From assembly GCF_008808095.1 (NCBI RefSeq), contig NZ_CP023396.1, forward strand, positions 868,001 to 932,000: a DNA stretch of 64,000 bases, read 5' to 3'. Below are positions 36,078 through 45,152 of this stretch, one piece after another. The stretch is from Pseudoalteromonas ruthenica (GTDB lineage Bacteria > Pseudomonadota > Gammaproteobacteria > Enterobacterales > Alteromonadaceae). The notes under the pieces were generated by a model. The model made no database searches. It had not been told where the DNA came from and saw only the letters and a program-made list of their open reading frames with translations. Both the position numbers and the translations under genes were made by a program. Each line of letters starts with the position of its first letter. The stretch's first letter is position 1.

Positions 36078-37891
36078 TGCGTGTATTTATGGTGTTATTA
36101 GCCTTATTGGCATTACCTTGTCAGGGCCTCGAAGTGGCGCCAAAACATTGGTGGGTAGGAATGCAAAACCCCGATGTGCAATTACTGCTGCATGCACCAA
36201 ATACTGCCCAGCGGCAGTGGCAGTTACGCCCATACGACGGCGTTAAGCTAACGCGTCAGCATCATCTTGACTCCGACAACTATCAGTTTCTCAGCGTGCA
36301 TATCGGTGCCCAAGCGCGTCCAGGCACACTGCAGTTTGTCGCCGACGATGGCACTCAATTTGACTATCAACTCAAGGCGCGGGCGCACAATTCAAAGCAA
36401 CGTCAGGGTTTTAGCAGTGATGATGTGATCTACCTTATTAATCCCGATCGCTTTGCTAACGGCAACGTTCATAACGATAACCACCCCAGCATGATAGAAA
36501 AAGTCGACCGTCAGGCGCGCGACGGCCGCCGTGGTGGTGATTTACAAGGAATAACCGAGCGTCTTGATTACCTAAAGCGCATGGGCTTTACGCAACTATG
36601 GCTCACTCCAGCGCGAGAAAATAATATGGCCACAGGGTCATACCATGGGTATGCGATGACCAACCTATATGCCATCGACCCGCGCATGGGCGGCAATGAG
36701 GCCTATTTTGATATGGTGGCGCAAGCCGCTGAGCGGGGTATCGGGGTGATCATGGATATGGTGCCCAATCACATTGGCGTCAATCACCCATGGGTAGCCG
36801 ATAAACCGAGCCGAGATTGGATTAACAATGGCGGTGAGTTTTTGGCTAATAATCATCGCCGACAAACGGTGATGGACCCCCATAGCAGCGAATACGATCG
36901 CACTCGCTTTAACGATGCGTGGTTTGTACCAGCAATGCCCGACCTGAATCAGCGTGTAGACGAGCTGAGCACTTATTTGATTCAGCACAGTATATGGTGG
37001 ATTGAGCAGGCCGGGCTTAGCGGTATTCGCGTCGATACCAATTCCTATTCCGATAAAGCCTTTATGGCCCGTTGGAGTCAGGCCATTATGGCCGAGTATC
37101 CCAACTTCAGCATTGTTGGTGAGGAGTGGACCACCAATCCAGGGATTATTGCTTATTGGCAGCGCGGCAAACACAACCAAGACGGTTTTAGCACCGCCAT
37201 CAATTCAATGATGGACTTCCCGTTGCAAGCGGCTCTGGTCAAAGCCCTCAATGAAGAGCCCGGTTGGCACACCGGCTGGGTACGGGTGTATCAAAGTCTC
37301 GGTAATGATTTTATGTATGCCAACGCCGATGACTTGCTGGTGTTTGCCGATAACCATGATATGAGCCGCATATACACCCAGCTCGGGCAAAGCGTTAACA
37401 AAACCAAGTTGGCAATGACACTGATGCTTACTATTCGTGGCATTCCCCAAGTCTATTATGGTACCGAGGTGTTACTTGATAACACCCCTTCGGATGCCCA
37501 TGGGGATATTCGTATTGAGTTCCCCGGCGGTTTCAGTGGCCATCAAGCCGATGCCATCACTGGGCAAGGCTTGAGCGCAGAGCAAACACAGATGCAAGGC
37601 TATCTGCGCACCTTATTGCAGTTGCGCAAACAACATAGCGCGCTGCGTCAAGGTCGGATGGTGCACTTTGCCCCCAAGGACAATGTCTACCTGTATGCCC
37701 GTATTGATAATGAGCAGCGCATTGTGGTGATATTGAATAAAGGCGGTAAACAGCACCTAGAACTGGCACCTTATGCCGAGATTTTACAAGGCGCAAAGCA
37801 GGCCAAAAACCTGCTAAGTGGTGAGATGTTACGGTTAAATCAGACGCTGGCAATCGGCGCTGAACAAGCCATGATTTTAGCACTGCAATAG
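36077..37891 (+). CDS. Exported cyclomaltodextrinase-type GH13 enzyme
   Basis: A 604-residue periplasmic hydrolase for cyclic or linear maltodextrins. A signal peptide is at 1-18. An N-terminal Ig-like cyclomaltodextrinase domain (PKHWWVGMQNPDVQLLLHAP...) is followed by the GH13 barrel (DVIYLINPDRFANGN) with nucleophile Asp320 (GIRVDTNS), Glu349 (IVGEEW) and Asp428 (FADNHDMSR). The C-terminal beta domain includes VYLYARIDNEQRIVVILNKG. The combination matches cyclomaltodextrinase-N plus GH13. No lipobox is seen, so it is soluble. It is coupled to the halogenase gene by a one-base overlap, and the next promoter site begins three bases after its stop. Confidence 0.9.
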   Translation: MRVFMVLLALLALPCQGLEVAPKHWWVGMQNPDVQLLLHAPNTAQRQWQLRPYDGVKLTRQHHLDSDNYQFLSVHIGAQARPGTLQFVADDGTQFDYQLKARAHNSKQRQGFSSDDVIYLINPDRFANGNVHNDNHPSMIEKVDRQARDGRRGGDLQGITERLDYLKRMGFTQLWLTPARENNMATGSYHGYAMTNLYAIDPRMGGNEAYFDMVAQAAERGIGVIMDMVPNHIGVNHPWVADKPSRDWINNGGEFLANNHRRQTVMDPHSSEYDRTRFNDAWFVPAMPDLNQRVDELSTYLIQHSIWWIEQAGLSGIRVDTNSYSDKAFMARWSQAIMAEYPNFSIVGEEWTTNPGIIAYWQRGKHNQDGFSTAINSMMDFPLQAALVKALNEEPGWHTGWVRVYQSLGNDFMYANADDLLVFADNHDMSRIYTQLGQSVNKTKLAMTLMLTIRGIPQVYYGTEVLLDNTPSDAHGDIRIEFPGGFSGHQADAITGQGLSAEQTQMQGYLRTLLQLRKQHSALRQGRMVHFAPKDNVYLYARIDNEQRIVVILNKGGKQHLELAPYAEILQGAKQAKNLLSGEMLRLNQTLAIGAEQAMILALQ

Positions 37892-37893
37892 AG

Positions 37894-37907
37894 TGAATAC
37901 GTATGCA
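37894..37907. promoter_or_regulatory. Operator-like site upstream of the GH13 lipoprotein operon
   Basis: TGAATACGTATGCA, identical to the copy before the TonB receptor, lies 67 bases before the next gene and marks a second promoter for the block 37974-43693. Confidence 0.7.
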
Positions 37908-37973
37908 CGGCATATCAAAGGGGCCGTGGAGAACGTAGTATTTTTGTCATAAAAGAAATAACAAAGTGTACCC

Positions 37974-39806
37974 ATGAAAGACAACAAGTTAACAACCACG
38001 CTACTGGCTGGGTCATTGGCTGTAGCCCTGCTAGGCTGCTCTGAAAACACCAGTTCCTCGCACAGCAAAGACGCTGAAAAAGAGCTGCAACAAGATGCCG
38101 AGCAAGTACAAAAGCCGGTGGTCTACCAAGTGTTTACGCGCTTATTTGGTAACACCAAGCAAACTAATAAACCATGGGGCACGCTCAGCGAAAATGGCGT
38201 AGGCAAATTTGCCGATTTTGATGACAAAGCCCTCGCGGGGATTAAAGAGTTGGGGGTGACTCATATTTGGTATACCGGGGTGTTACACCACGCCACGGTC
38301 ACCGACTACAGTGACTTCGGACTACTAGGTGATGATCCTGATGTGGTCAAGGGGCGGGCGGGCTCACCCTATGCCATTAAAGATTATTATAACGTTAACC
38401 CCGACCTAGCGGCGAAACCAAGCGATCGCTTACAAGAGTTCGAGGCCTTGATTGCTCGTACTCATGAGCAGGGCATGAAAGTGCTTATCGATATTGTGCC
38501 TAACCATGTCGCGCGTGATTATCACTCGGTATCTAAGCCCGAGGGAGTAGCGGATTTCGGCGCCAATGACGATACCAGCGTCAGCTATCGCCGCGATAAC
38601 AACTTTTATTATGTGGTCGGTGAGTCATTTCAGGTACCGCAGTCGCCGCAGTATCAAGTACTCGGGGGGATGAGCCACCCCAAGGCCGATGGCCACTTTG
38701 CGGAAACCCCAGCGAAATGGACCGGCAATGGCGCGCGCAAGGCGCAGCCTGATATCAACGATTGGTACGAGACGGTAAAGATCAATTATGGTGTCAAACC
38801 CGATGGCAGCTATGACTTCCCGCGTTTGCCTGAGGACTATGCGAACAAAGATTACCGTGCTCACTACCAGTTTTGGCAAGATAAATCCCTACCGGATAGC
38901 TGGTATAAATTCCGCGATATTACTCAGTACTGGCTGGCCAAAGGCGTGGATGGCTTTCGCTATGATATGGCAGAAATGGTGCCGGTAGAGTTTTGGAGCT
39001 TCCTAAACTCCGCTATTAAAATGACCAACCCCGATGCCTTCTTACTTGCCGAAGTGTATAACCCAACCCTATATCGCCCTTATATTCACCAAGGGAAAAT
39101 GGATTACCTGTACGACAAGGTGGGTTTTTATGACACCTTAAAAGCCATTATTCAGGGGCAACAAGGTGCGGATACTTTGCTTGCTAAGCACCAAGAGGTG
39201 GCGGATATTGAGCAGCACATGTTGCACTTTTTAGAAAACCACGACGAGCAGCGTATCGCCAGCAGCGATTTCGCCGGCGACATGAACTGGGGCAAGCCCG
39301 CGATGACGGTGTCGACCTTAATCGGACGCTCGCCAAGCATGCTCTATTTTGGCCAAACAGTGGGCGAGGATGGCTCCGAAGAGCCCGGGTTTGGCGACCC
39401 AACACGCACCAGTATTTTTGACTACATTGGGGTGCCTGCTCATCAACAGTGGATGAATAACGGCGCCTTTGACGGTGCACTGCTGAGCCCAGAGCAGCGC
39501 CAATTACGGCAGTTTTATGTCCAACTTATGGCCCTTAATTCGTTGCCTGCCATTGTCGGCGGTGAGCTGCAAAGCGTTGCCAACTCACAACCAAAGCAGG
39601 TGGTTAGCTTTGTGCGCCAACTCGCGCAGCAGCGCATTCTCGTGGTGGCTAACTTCGCGCAGCAGCCACAGTCTGTGCGTATTGATATCGTCAGTGGCGA
39701 GGGGGAAACCTTACTAGGCACAGAGCCACAATTCGATGCCCAAGGCATCAGCTTAACATTGCCATATCAGGGTGTCAGTGTGGTGCAATTAGGAAGTAAA
39801 CAATAA
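37974..39806 (+). CDS. GH13 alpha-amylase family lipoprotein
   Basis: A 610-residue lipoprotein (lipobox VALLGC) with a short Ser/Gln-rich linker and a GH13 barrel: KPVVYQVFTRLFGN, nucleophile Asp331 (GFRYDMAEM), acid/base Glu360 (LLAEVYNP) and Asp424 (ENHDEQR). Anchoring at the outer membrane suggests degradation of starch fragments near the cell surface, as SusG does in Bacteroides. Which of endo-amylase or neopullulanase it is cannot be told. Its stop overlaps the permease start (TAATG). Confidence 0.88.
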   Translation: MKDNKLTTTLLAGSLAVALLGCSENTSSSHSKDAEKELQQDAEQVQKPVVYQVFTRLFGNTKQTNKPWGTLSENGVGKFADFDDKALAGIKELGVTHIWYTGVLHHATVTDYSDFGLLGDDPDVVKGRAGSPYAIKDYYNVNPDLAAKPSDRLQEFEALIARTHEQGMKVLIDIVPNHVARDYHSVSKPEGVADFGANDDTSVSYRRDNNFYYVVGESFQVPQSPQYQVLGGMSHPKADGHFAETPAKWTGNGARKAQPDINDWYETVKINYGVKPDGSYDFPRLPEDYANKDYRAHYQFWQDKSLPDSWYKFRDITQYWLAKGVDGFRYDMAEMVPVEFWSFLNSAIKMTNPDAFLLAEVYNPTLYRPYIHQGKMDYLYDKVGFYDTLKAIIQGQQGADTLLAKHQEVADIEQHMLHFLENHDEQRIASSDFAGDMNWGKPAMTVSTLIGRSPSMLYFGQTVGEDGSEEPGFGDPTRTSIFDYIGVPAHQQWMNNGAFDGALLSPEQRQLRQFYVQLMALNSLPAIVGGELQSVANSQPKQVVSFVRQLAQQRILVVANFAQQPQSVRIDIVSGEGETLLGTEPQFDAQGISLTLPYQGVSVVQLGSKQ

Positions 39807-41293
39807 TGCAAAATGAAAGACCCAGCTTAAGCTTTTGGCAAATATGGAATATGTGCCTCGGATTCATGGGGATCCAGTTTGGCTTTGCGTTGCAAAACGC
39901 TAATGTCAGCCGCATTTTCCAAACGCTCGGAGCAAAAATCGATGACATCCCCATTTTATGGGTGGCGGCGCCGCTTACCGGGCTTATCGTGCAACCCATT
40001 ATTGGTTATATGAGTGATAAAACGTGGGGGCGCTTAGGACGTCGCCGTCCGTATTTCTTTTACGGTGCGATCGTCACCACGGCGGCCTTAGTGGTAATGC
40101 CTAACTCACCAACACTGTGGGTTGCGGCGGGCATGTTATGGATTATGGATGCGTCAATTAACGTCACCATGGAACCCTTTCGTGCATTAGTCGGTGATAA
40201 CTTGCCGAACAAGCAACGTGCGCTCGGCTACTCACTACAAAGCTTTTTCATTGGCGTGGGGGCGGTGGTCGCTTCCAGTTTACCGTGGATCTTAAGCAAT
40301 TGGTTTGATGTCAGTAATACCGCTGCCGCCGGGGTGATTCCTCCTTCAGTGCAGTATGCCTTTTACGTCGGCGGTGCGTTCTTGTTGGGATGTGTTATGT
40401 GGACGGTGTTTACCACCAAGGAATACAGCCCAGAGCAGCTCGCGGCGTTTAATGACGACGCACAGGCCAATACCACTATCGATACCACGCAGGTCATTAA
40501 CTTTGCTCGCACTTTAGTGGTCAGCGGCCTATCAGGGGCGGCGATTATCGCAGCCGTTGGGGTGATGGAGTTAGAGAAAGAGTTGTACTTGCTCGGGGGC
40601 TTACTGCTGGCCTTTGCCATGTTACAAGGCATCGCCGCTTGGCAACAGCGCCAAGGCTACACAGGCAACGGCTTCTTCACGGTGGTACACGATGTTTTCA
40701 CTATGCCTAAGGCCATGCGTCAACTTGCCTGGGTGCAGTTTTTCAGTTGGTTTTCGCTCTTTGCGATGTGGATTTACACCACGGCTGCGGTGACCAGCCA
40801 CCACTACGGCAGTGTTGATGTTACTTCTAAAGCTTACAATGATGGTGCTGACTGGGTTGGCGTGCTGTTTGCCGCTTATAACGGCTTTGCTGCGCTGGCC
40901 GCACTGGTGATCCCGGTGATGGTGAAGCGCGTCGGTATTCGCATCGCCCATGCCCTTAACTTGCTCTTAGGCGCACTGTCGCTGGCCAGCTTTTTGGTTA
41001 TTAGTGACCCAGCCTGGCTGATGCTACCTATGGTGGGAATTGGCTTTGCGTGGGCGTCTATTCTTTCGTTGCCTTATGCCATGCTCTCGAGCGCGCTACC
41101 GAGCTCGAAAATGGGCGTGTACATGGGTATTTTCAATTTCTTTATCGTTATTCCGCAGTTGCTTGCAGCCAGTATTCTCGGGCTTATTTTAAAGCATGGC
41201 TTTGCCAATCAACCTATTTACGCGCTCATCATTGGTGGCGTGTCTTTTGTGTTGGCAGCGCTTGCACTTACGCGGGTGAAACTTAATCATTAA
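39806..41293 (+). CDS. Sugar permease, MFS (SLC45/GPH-like maltose transporter)
   Basis: Inner-membrane transporter of 495 residues and about 12 helices. The beginning FWQIWNMCLGFMGIQFGFALQNANVSRIFQTLGA and PLTGLIVQPIIGYMSDKTWGRLGRRRPYFFYGA belong to the bacterial maltose/sucrose branch of the major facilitator superfamily seen in TonB-type maltodextrin loci. The RRRPY stretch is the MFS loop 2-3 motif. It would bring maltose or maltotriose made in the periplasm into the cytoplasm for the GH13 glucosidase. It overlaps the amylase stop by one base. Confidence 0.9.
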   Translation: MQNERPSLSFWQIWNMCLGFMGIQFGFALQNANVSRIFQTLGAKIDDIPILWVAAPLTGLIVQPIIGYMSDKTWGRLGRRRPYFFYGAIVTTAALVVMPNSPTLWVAAGMLWIMDASINVTMEPFRALVGDNLPNKQRALGYSLQSFFIGVGAVVASSLPWILSNWFDVSNTAAAGVIPPSVQYAFYVGGAFLLGCVMWTVFTTKEYSPEQLAAFNDDAQANTTIDTTQVINFARTLVVSGLSGAAIIAAVGVMELEKELYLLGGLLLAFAMLQGIAAWQQRQGYTGNGFFTVVHDVFTMPKAMRQLAWVQFFSWFSLFAMWIYTTAAVTSHHYGSVDVTSKAYNDGADWVGVLFAAYNGFAALAALVIPVMVKRVGIRIAHALNLLLGALSLASFLVISDPAWLMLPMVGIGFAWASILSLPYAMLSSALPSSKMGVYMGIFNFFIVIPQLLAASILGLILKHGFANQPIYALIIGGVSFVLAALALTRVKLNH

Positions 41294-41308
41294 TCTAAGG
41301 GTGATACA

Positions 41309-43693
41309 GTGAAAGTATTAAACGCAATTGCCAGTGCCATGGTACTGGCAACGGTGGCGGGATGTAACAGTGCCGCCCCCACAGCGAACAGCGATAGCGC
41401 GCCGGGGGCTCCTGGCGATAAACCGTTTTGGGCGTATTCGGGCAAAACCGGTATTGGTACCTCTTATGAGGCTTATCAACAAGGTCGTTACGATGACAAC
41501 AGTGCCACAGGCACGGTATCAAAAGTGTGGTTTTCCTTGGCAAAAGGGATGATCACCGAAACCATGTTTGGGCTGATTCACCAAGCGCAAATTCGTGACA
41601 TGCAATTTATTGTCAGTGGTGAGGACTTCGTTGTCGCTGAAAGCGATGGTCTTAGCAATAGCGTGGAATACCTTGATGTCGACCCCCAAGGGCGACCGAC
41701 ATCATTGGCATACCGGGTAACCAGTGAGGATAGCCAAGGGCGCTTTCGCATTATTAAAGATATCTTTACCGACCCGGATGCGCAGTCACTGATGGTGCGC
41801 GTACGTTTTCAGGCCAATGAGCCGGGGCTGCGAGCACATGTGCAGGTGAACCCTTATGTGAATAATGATGGCGTTGACGACCGGGCCAAAGTTGCCGACG
41901 ATGCCCTTATTGCTTATTCCGGTGGCCATTACCTGAGCTTGCAAAGCGCCAAGGGTCTTAATGACGGCTCCGTTGGTTTTGTTGGTCAATCGGATCGCTA
42001 CTCGCAGCTTAAAGCGCGCGGTGAGTTCACGCGCTATCAAAGCACTGGCGAGCAAGCGGGGAATGTCGCCATGAGTGCCACACTCGGCGAGATAAGCGAA
42101 AACAGCCAGTTTGATCTGGTGTTAAGTTATGGCAACAGTGAACAAGACGCGCTTGCTCAGGGTCAAAAAACGCTGAAGCGTGGCTATGATAAGGTGCTTG
42201 CGCACTATAATGGGGATGGCGATGCCATTGGCTGGCAGGATTATTTGCAGAGCTTGCAGCTTGAGCGTCTTTATGATGCCAGCACTGATGGCGGCAAATT
42301 ACTCAATACCAGTGCCTTAGTGCTCAAAGCGCAGGAAGACAAAACCCATGCCGGGGCATTGATTGCCTCTTTATCAAACCCATGGGGTGATACCGTGGCC
42401 GCAGAGCAAGGCCATACTGGCTATAAGGCGGTATGGGTACGCGACTTCTATCAAGTTGCTATGGCTTTTCTAGCCATGGGGGATACGCAAACGGCAAAAG
42501 CGGCGTTTAACTATTTACCTAAGGTCCAAGTACGAGAGGATACCCCTGGCAACCAAGGTGATACCGGCTGGTTTTTACAAAAGACCCATGTTGACGGTGA
42601 ATTAGAGTGGGTGGGGGTGCAACTGGATCAAACCGCAATGCCTATCATGCTCGCCTGGAAACTATACAAAGGCGGGGTGCTGTCGAAAAACGAACTCACT
42701 CAGTGGTATCGTACCATGCTGCAGCCGGCTGCAGACTTCTTGGTCGAAGGGGGACTGGCAAAAATCCTGTGGAATGACACCCAGATCACGCCGCCTTATA
42801 CGCAGCAGGAGCGTTGGGAAGAGCAAGCAGGCTACTCGCCTTCTACTACCGCCGCCGTAGTGGCTGGATTGATCAGTGCCGGGGAAATTGCCAAGCTAAG
42901 CGATGATACCGACAGTGCCCAGCGTTATTTGGCAACGGCGAAGCAGTATGAGCAAGACATTGAAGCCTTGATGTTTACCAGTAAAGGCACATTAACGGGT
43001 GAAGCCAGCGATGGCCGCTATTTTGTGCGTATCGCCCAGGATGAAAATACCAATGGCGATACCCGGCTGGCCGCAAACAATGGTCGTGCCGGTATGGATA
43101 AAAAGCAGATTTTAGATGGCGGCTTTTTAGAACTGGTGCGCTATGGCGTGCGTGGTGCAGACAGCGAGTCGGTGACTGCGTCTCTGCCTGAGTACGACGA
43201 CCAAAGTCTCGTCGATAATCTGCGAGTCAAATATACCTTTACCGATGAGCAGGGGCGCGCCTATCCCGGTTGGCGTCGCTATGGTAATGACGGTTACGGC
43301 GAAGATGAAAAGCGGGGTAGCAACTATGCCGAGGGCGGCAACAATACCGACGGTCAGCGCGGTCGGGTATGGCCCTTTTTCACCGGTGAGCGGGGTCACT
43401 ATGAAATTGCCGCAGCCAATGCCGTACGTGGCGGGTTCACAGCGAAAGACTATCAGCGTATTCAGCACACCTATGTGTTCGGTATGGAAGCCTTTGCTAA
43501 TAAGGGCATGATGCTGCCGGAGCAAGTGTGGGATGGTGTCGGTGTCAACCCGTTTGGCTATGAGCTTGGCGAGGGCACAAACTCGGCCACGCCACTGGCG
43601 TGGACCCACGCCGAATACGTGAAGCTACTGCGCTCATTGACTGATAAGACGGTATGGGACCATTACCCCATTGTTGAGCAAGCGTTGCAGTAA
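41309..43693 (+). CDS. GH15 glucoamylase (glucan 1,4-alpha-glucosidase) lipoprotein
   Basis: A 794-residue exo-hydrolase that releases glucose from starch chain ends. The start is GTG at 41309 with AAGGGTG before it. The lipobox TVAGC anchors it to a membrane. The N-terminal beta-sandwich (FWAYSGKTGIGTSYEAYQ...KVWFSLAKGMITETMFG) and the (alpha/alpha)6 barrel (GYKAVWVRDFYQVAMAFLAMGD, QGDTGWFLQKTHVDGELEWVGVQLDQTAMPI) are as in bacterial GH15. GEELEW-like GELEWVGVQLD at about 430-440 is the catalytic region. It is the last gene of the sugar block and has a terminator. Confidence 0.92.
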   Translation: MKVLNAIASAMVLATVAGCNSAAPTANSDSAPGAPGDKPFWAYSGKTGIGTSYEAYQQGRYDDNSATGTVSKVWFSLAKGMITETMFGLIHQAQIRDMQFIVSGEDFVVAESDGLSNSVEYLDVDPQGRPTSLAYRVTSEDSQGRFRIIKDIFTDPDAQSLMVRVRFQANEPGLRAHVQVNPYVNNDGVDDRAKVADDALIAYSGGHYLSLQSAKGLNDGSVGFVGQSDRYSQLKARGEFTRYQSTGEQAGNVAMSATLGEISENSQFDLVLSYGNSEQDALAQGQKTLKRGYDKVLAHYNGDGDAIGWQDYLQSLQLERLYDASTDGGKLLNTSALVLKAQEDKTHAGALIASLSNPWGDTVAAEQGHTGYKAVWVRDFYQVAMAFLAMGDTQTAKAAFNYLPKVQVREDTPGNQGDTGWFLQKTHVDGELEWVGVQLDQTAMPIMLAWKLYKGGVLSKNELTQWYRTMLQPAADFLVEGGLAKILWNDTQITPPYTQQERWEEQAGYSPSTTAAVVAGLISAGEIAKLSDDTDSAQRYLATAKQYEQDIEALMFTSKGTLTGEASDGRYFVRIAQDENTNGDTRLAANNGRAGMDKKQILDGGFLELVRYGVRGADSESVTASLPEYDDQSLVDNLRVKYTFTDEQGRAYPGWRRYGNDGYGEDEKRGSNYAEGGNNTDGQRGRVWPFFTGERGHYEIAAANAVRGGFTAKDYQRIQHTYVFGMEAFANKGMMLPEQVWDGVGVNPFGYELGEGTNSATPLAWTHAEYVKLLRSLTDKTVWDHYPIVEQALQ

Positions 43694-43710
43694 ACGACCT
43701 TGAGAAATAC

Positions 43711-43742
43711 AAGCCGCTGGCGTTATCGCAGCGGCTTTTTTA
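43711..43742. terminator. Terminator between the glucoamylase and LacI genes
   Basis: AAGCCGCTG / CAGCGGCTT stem followed by a T-tract on the plus strand, between convergent genes. Confidence 0.88.
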
Positions 43743-43779
43743 TGATTAACCAATCGGCAACAGGCTGCGCGCAGCGTTA

Positions 43780-44805
43780 CTACCGGCTCGATTGGCGCAC
43801 GATAAGCTGCGGTGGCAAAATGCTATTCGCTAAGTCGACTTCTTGCTCACCGATCAGGCTGAGTAAGTTAGCCACCAACATCTGTCCGGCCAAAGTGGTA
43901 TTTTGTTGGACAGTAGACAGCGGGGGCGTACAAAAGCGCGCCACTGCTAAGTCATCGAAACCAACGACTGACACATCATGGGGGACCCGAAGTCCCGCCT
44001 CTTGCAAAGCACGAATGGCGCCTATGGCGATTAAGTCGCTAGCACCGAATAGAGCGTTAAAGGTTATGTTGTTGGCCAGTAAGGATTTGGTCGCTTGATA
44101 ACCGGATTCTTCGGTAGAAATAGCGGTGGCCATTTTACGCTCGCTTACATGTTTGCCGTTATCTTGTAAGCGCTGCTCGAAGCCCTTAAAGCGAGCGCTA
44201 AATTCTGGACTGTGGTGTGACGCATCTCCAATAAACGCACAATCAGTGCGACCCAATTCAATAAAGTGCTCTGCCACTAAGCGCCCCCCATACTGGTTAT
44301 CACAGCTTACCGTCAGCTCTGGACGGCCATCCACATTAGCGCCCCAGCAAACGAACTTAGTATTGGTATCTAATAAGCGGGCAAATTTGGCTTGGTAGTC
44401 AATGTAATCGCCGTAGCCAAGCAAAATAATGCCATCGGCACGATGACTTTCAGCGTAATCGGCATGCCAGTCATTACTACTGGATTGAAAAGACACTAAC
44501 AGGTCATAGCCTTCTTTGGCGCAAGCGCGGGTAATAGATCCCAGCATGGATAAAAAGAAAGGGTTAATTTGCGACTCGTCTGAAGTTGGGTCTTCAAACA
44601 AGAGTACCGCCAAAGTCGAGCTTTGTTGCGCCCGTAAATTGCTGGCGTTCTTATCCACCTTGTAATTTAGCTTGCGCGCGACTTCAACCACTTTACGCCG
44701 TGTCTCCTCATTTACCAATGGGCTCCCTCTTAGGGCACGGGAAACCGTGGACTGAGAAACCCCAGCATAGTGGGCAATGTCGAAAGAGGTGGCTTTACCT
44801 TTCAT
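43780..44805 (-). CDS. LacI-family regulator, probably of the maltodextrin genes
   Basis: Transcription factor of 341 residues. The frame runs to 44883, but TGAGGAAATAC before the ATG at 44805 and the sequence MKGKATSFDIAHYAGVSQSTVSRALRGSPLVNEETRRKV mark the start. The LacI helix-turn-helix occupies about 7-26. A hinge region and a periplasmic-binding-protein-like effector domain follow (TLAVLLFEDPTSDESQINPFF, DGIILLGYGDYIDY, ALFGASDLIAIGA, SVVGFDDLAVARF). It sits beside the starch genes and probably binds the ATACGTAT-class palindromes. The second regulator at 46182 would then take the ACACCGGTGT class. This pairing is inference. Confidence 0.88.
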   Translation of the reverse strand: MKGKATSFDIAHYAGVSQSTVSRALRGSPLVNEETRRKVVEVARKLNYKVDKNASNLRAQQSSTLAVLLFEDPTSDESQINPFFLSMLGSITRACAKEGYDLLVSFQSSSNDWHADYAESHRADGIILLGYGDYIDYQAKFARLLDTNTKFVCWGANVDGRPELTVSCDNQYGGRLVAEHFIELGRTDCAFIGDASHHSPEFSARFKGFEQRLQDNGKHVSERKMATAISTEESGYQATKSLLANNITFNALFGASDLIAIGAIRALQEAGLRVPHDVSVVGFDDLAVARFCTPPLSTVQQNTTLAGQMLVANLLSLIGEQEVDLANSILPPQLIVRQSSR

Positions 44806-44929
44806 GTATTTCCTCATAGAGCGCTCGCAATAGTCCACGACAATACAGCCAAGTACCATTAAAGAGAAGCGAAGTGTCTGCAAAAAACGGGCATTTTGCT
44901 ACATTTTTGCCGCAAACTGAAAATTTTTA

Positions 44930-44959
44930 TTGATTCATAGCTGACACCGGTGTCATAAT
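44930..44959 (+). promoter_or_regulatory. Candidate glk promoter
   Basis: TTGATT, an 18-base spacer and CATAAT fit a sigma-70 promoter. The ACACCGGTGT palindrome lies inside the spacer, the right place for repression. Confidence 0.65.
44942..44955. promoter_or_regulatory. Operator-like palindrome TGACACCGGTGTCA before glk
   Basis: A perfect 14-bp palindrome with central CG, as LacI-family operators have. Two more copies stand before edd. Confidence 0.8.
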
Positions 44960-44997
44960 GTCGGCGTTTTATCATTTTGTTGTCACAAAACGGTTTG

Positions 44998-45026
44998 GCT
45001 GCCCGCTGCCCGGGCAGCACTTTTTT
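44998..45026 (+). terminator. Terminator-like hairpin in the glk leader
   Basis: GCTGCCC / GGGCAGC with a seven-base loop is followed after two bases by six T. A second stem ACTTTTTTC / GAAAAAAGT (45019-45043) uses that T-tract, so the two are mutually exclusive. It stands between the glk promoter and the glk start. Confidence 0.6.
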
Positions 45027-45152
45027 CAGTAGCGCGAAAAAAGTACAGCTAACATAAAGTTAATAAGTTTATACCAGTTAAGTCAATGGTGAAGAAAAGC
45101 GCGGCCTACACACCCACACCATGACGCTGGATAAATAACAAGAGAATACATT

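Noticed and set aside
36665..37180. Long antisense frame (171 codons) within the cyclomaltodextrinase gene
   Set aside because: It is the mirror of a strong GH13 coding frame, and its composition is that of a shadow.
43127..43609. Antisense frame of 160 codons within the glucoamylase gene
   Set aside because: Shadow of the GH15 coding frame, without a ribosome-binding site or known motif.
44958..45032. Short open frame of 24 codons in the glk leader
   Set aside because: Its ATG overlaps the -10 box of the candidate promoter, so it would not be in the transcript.
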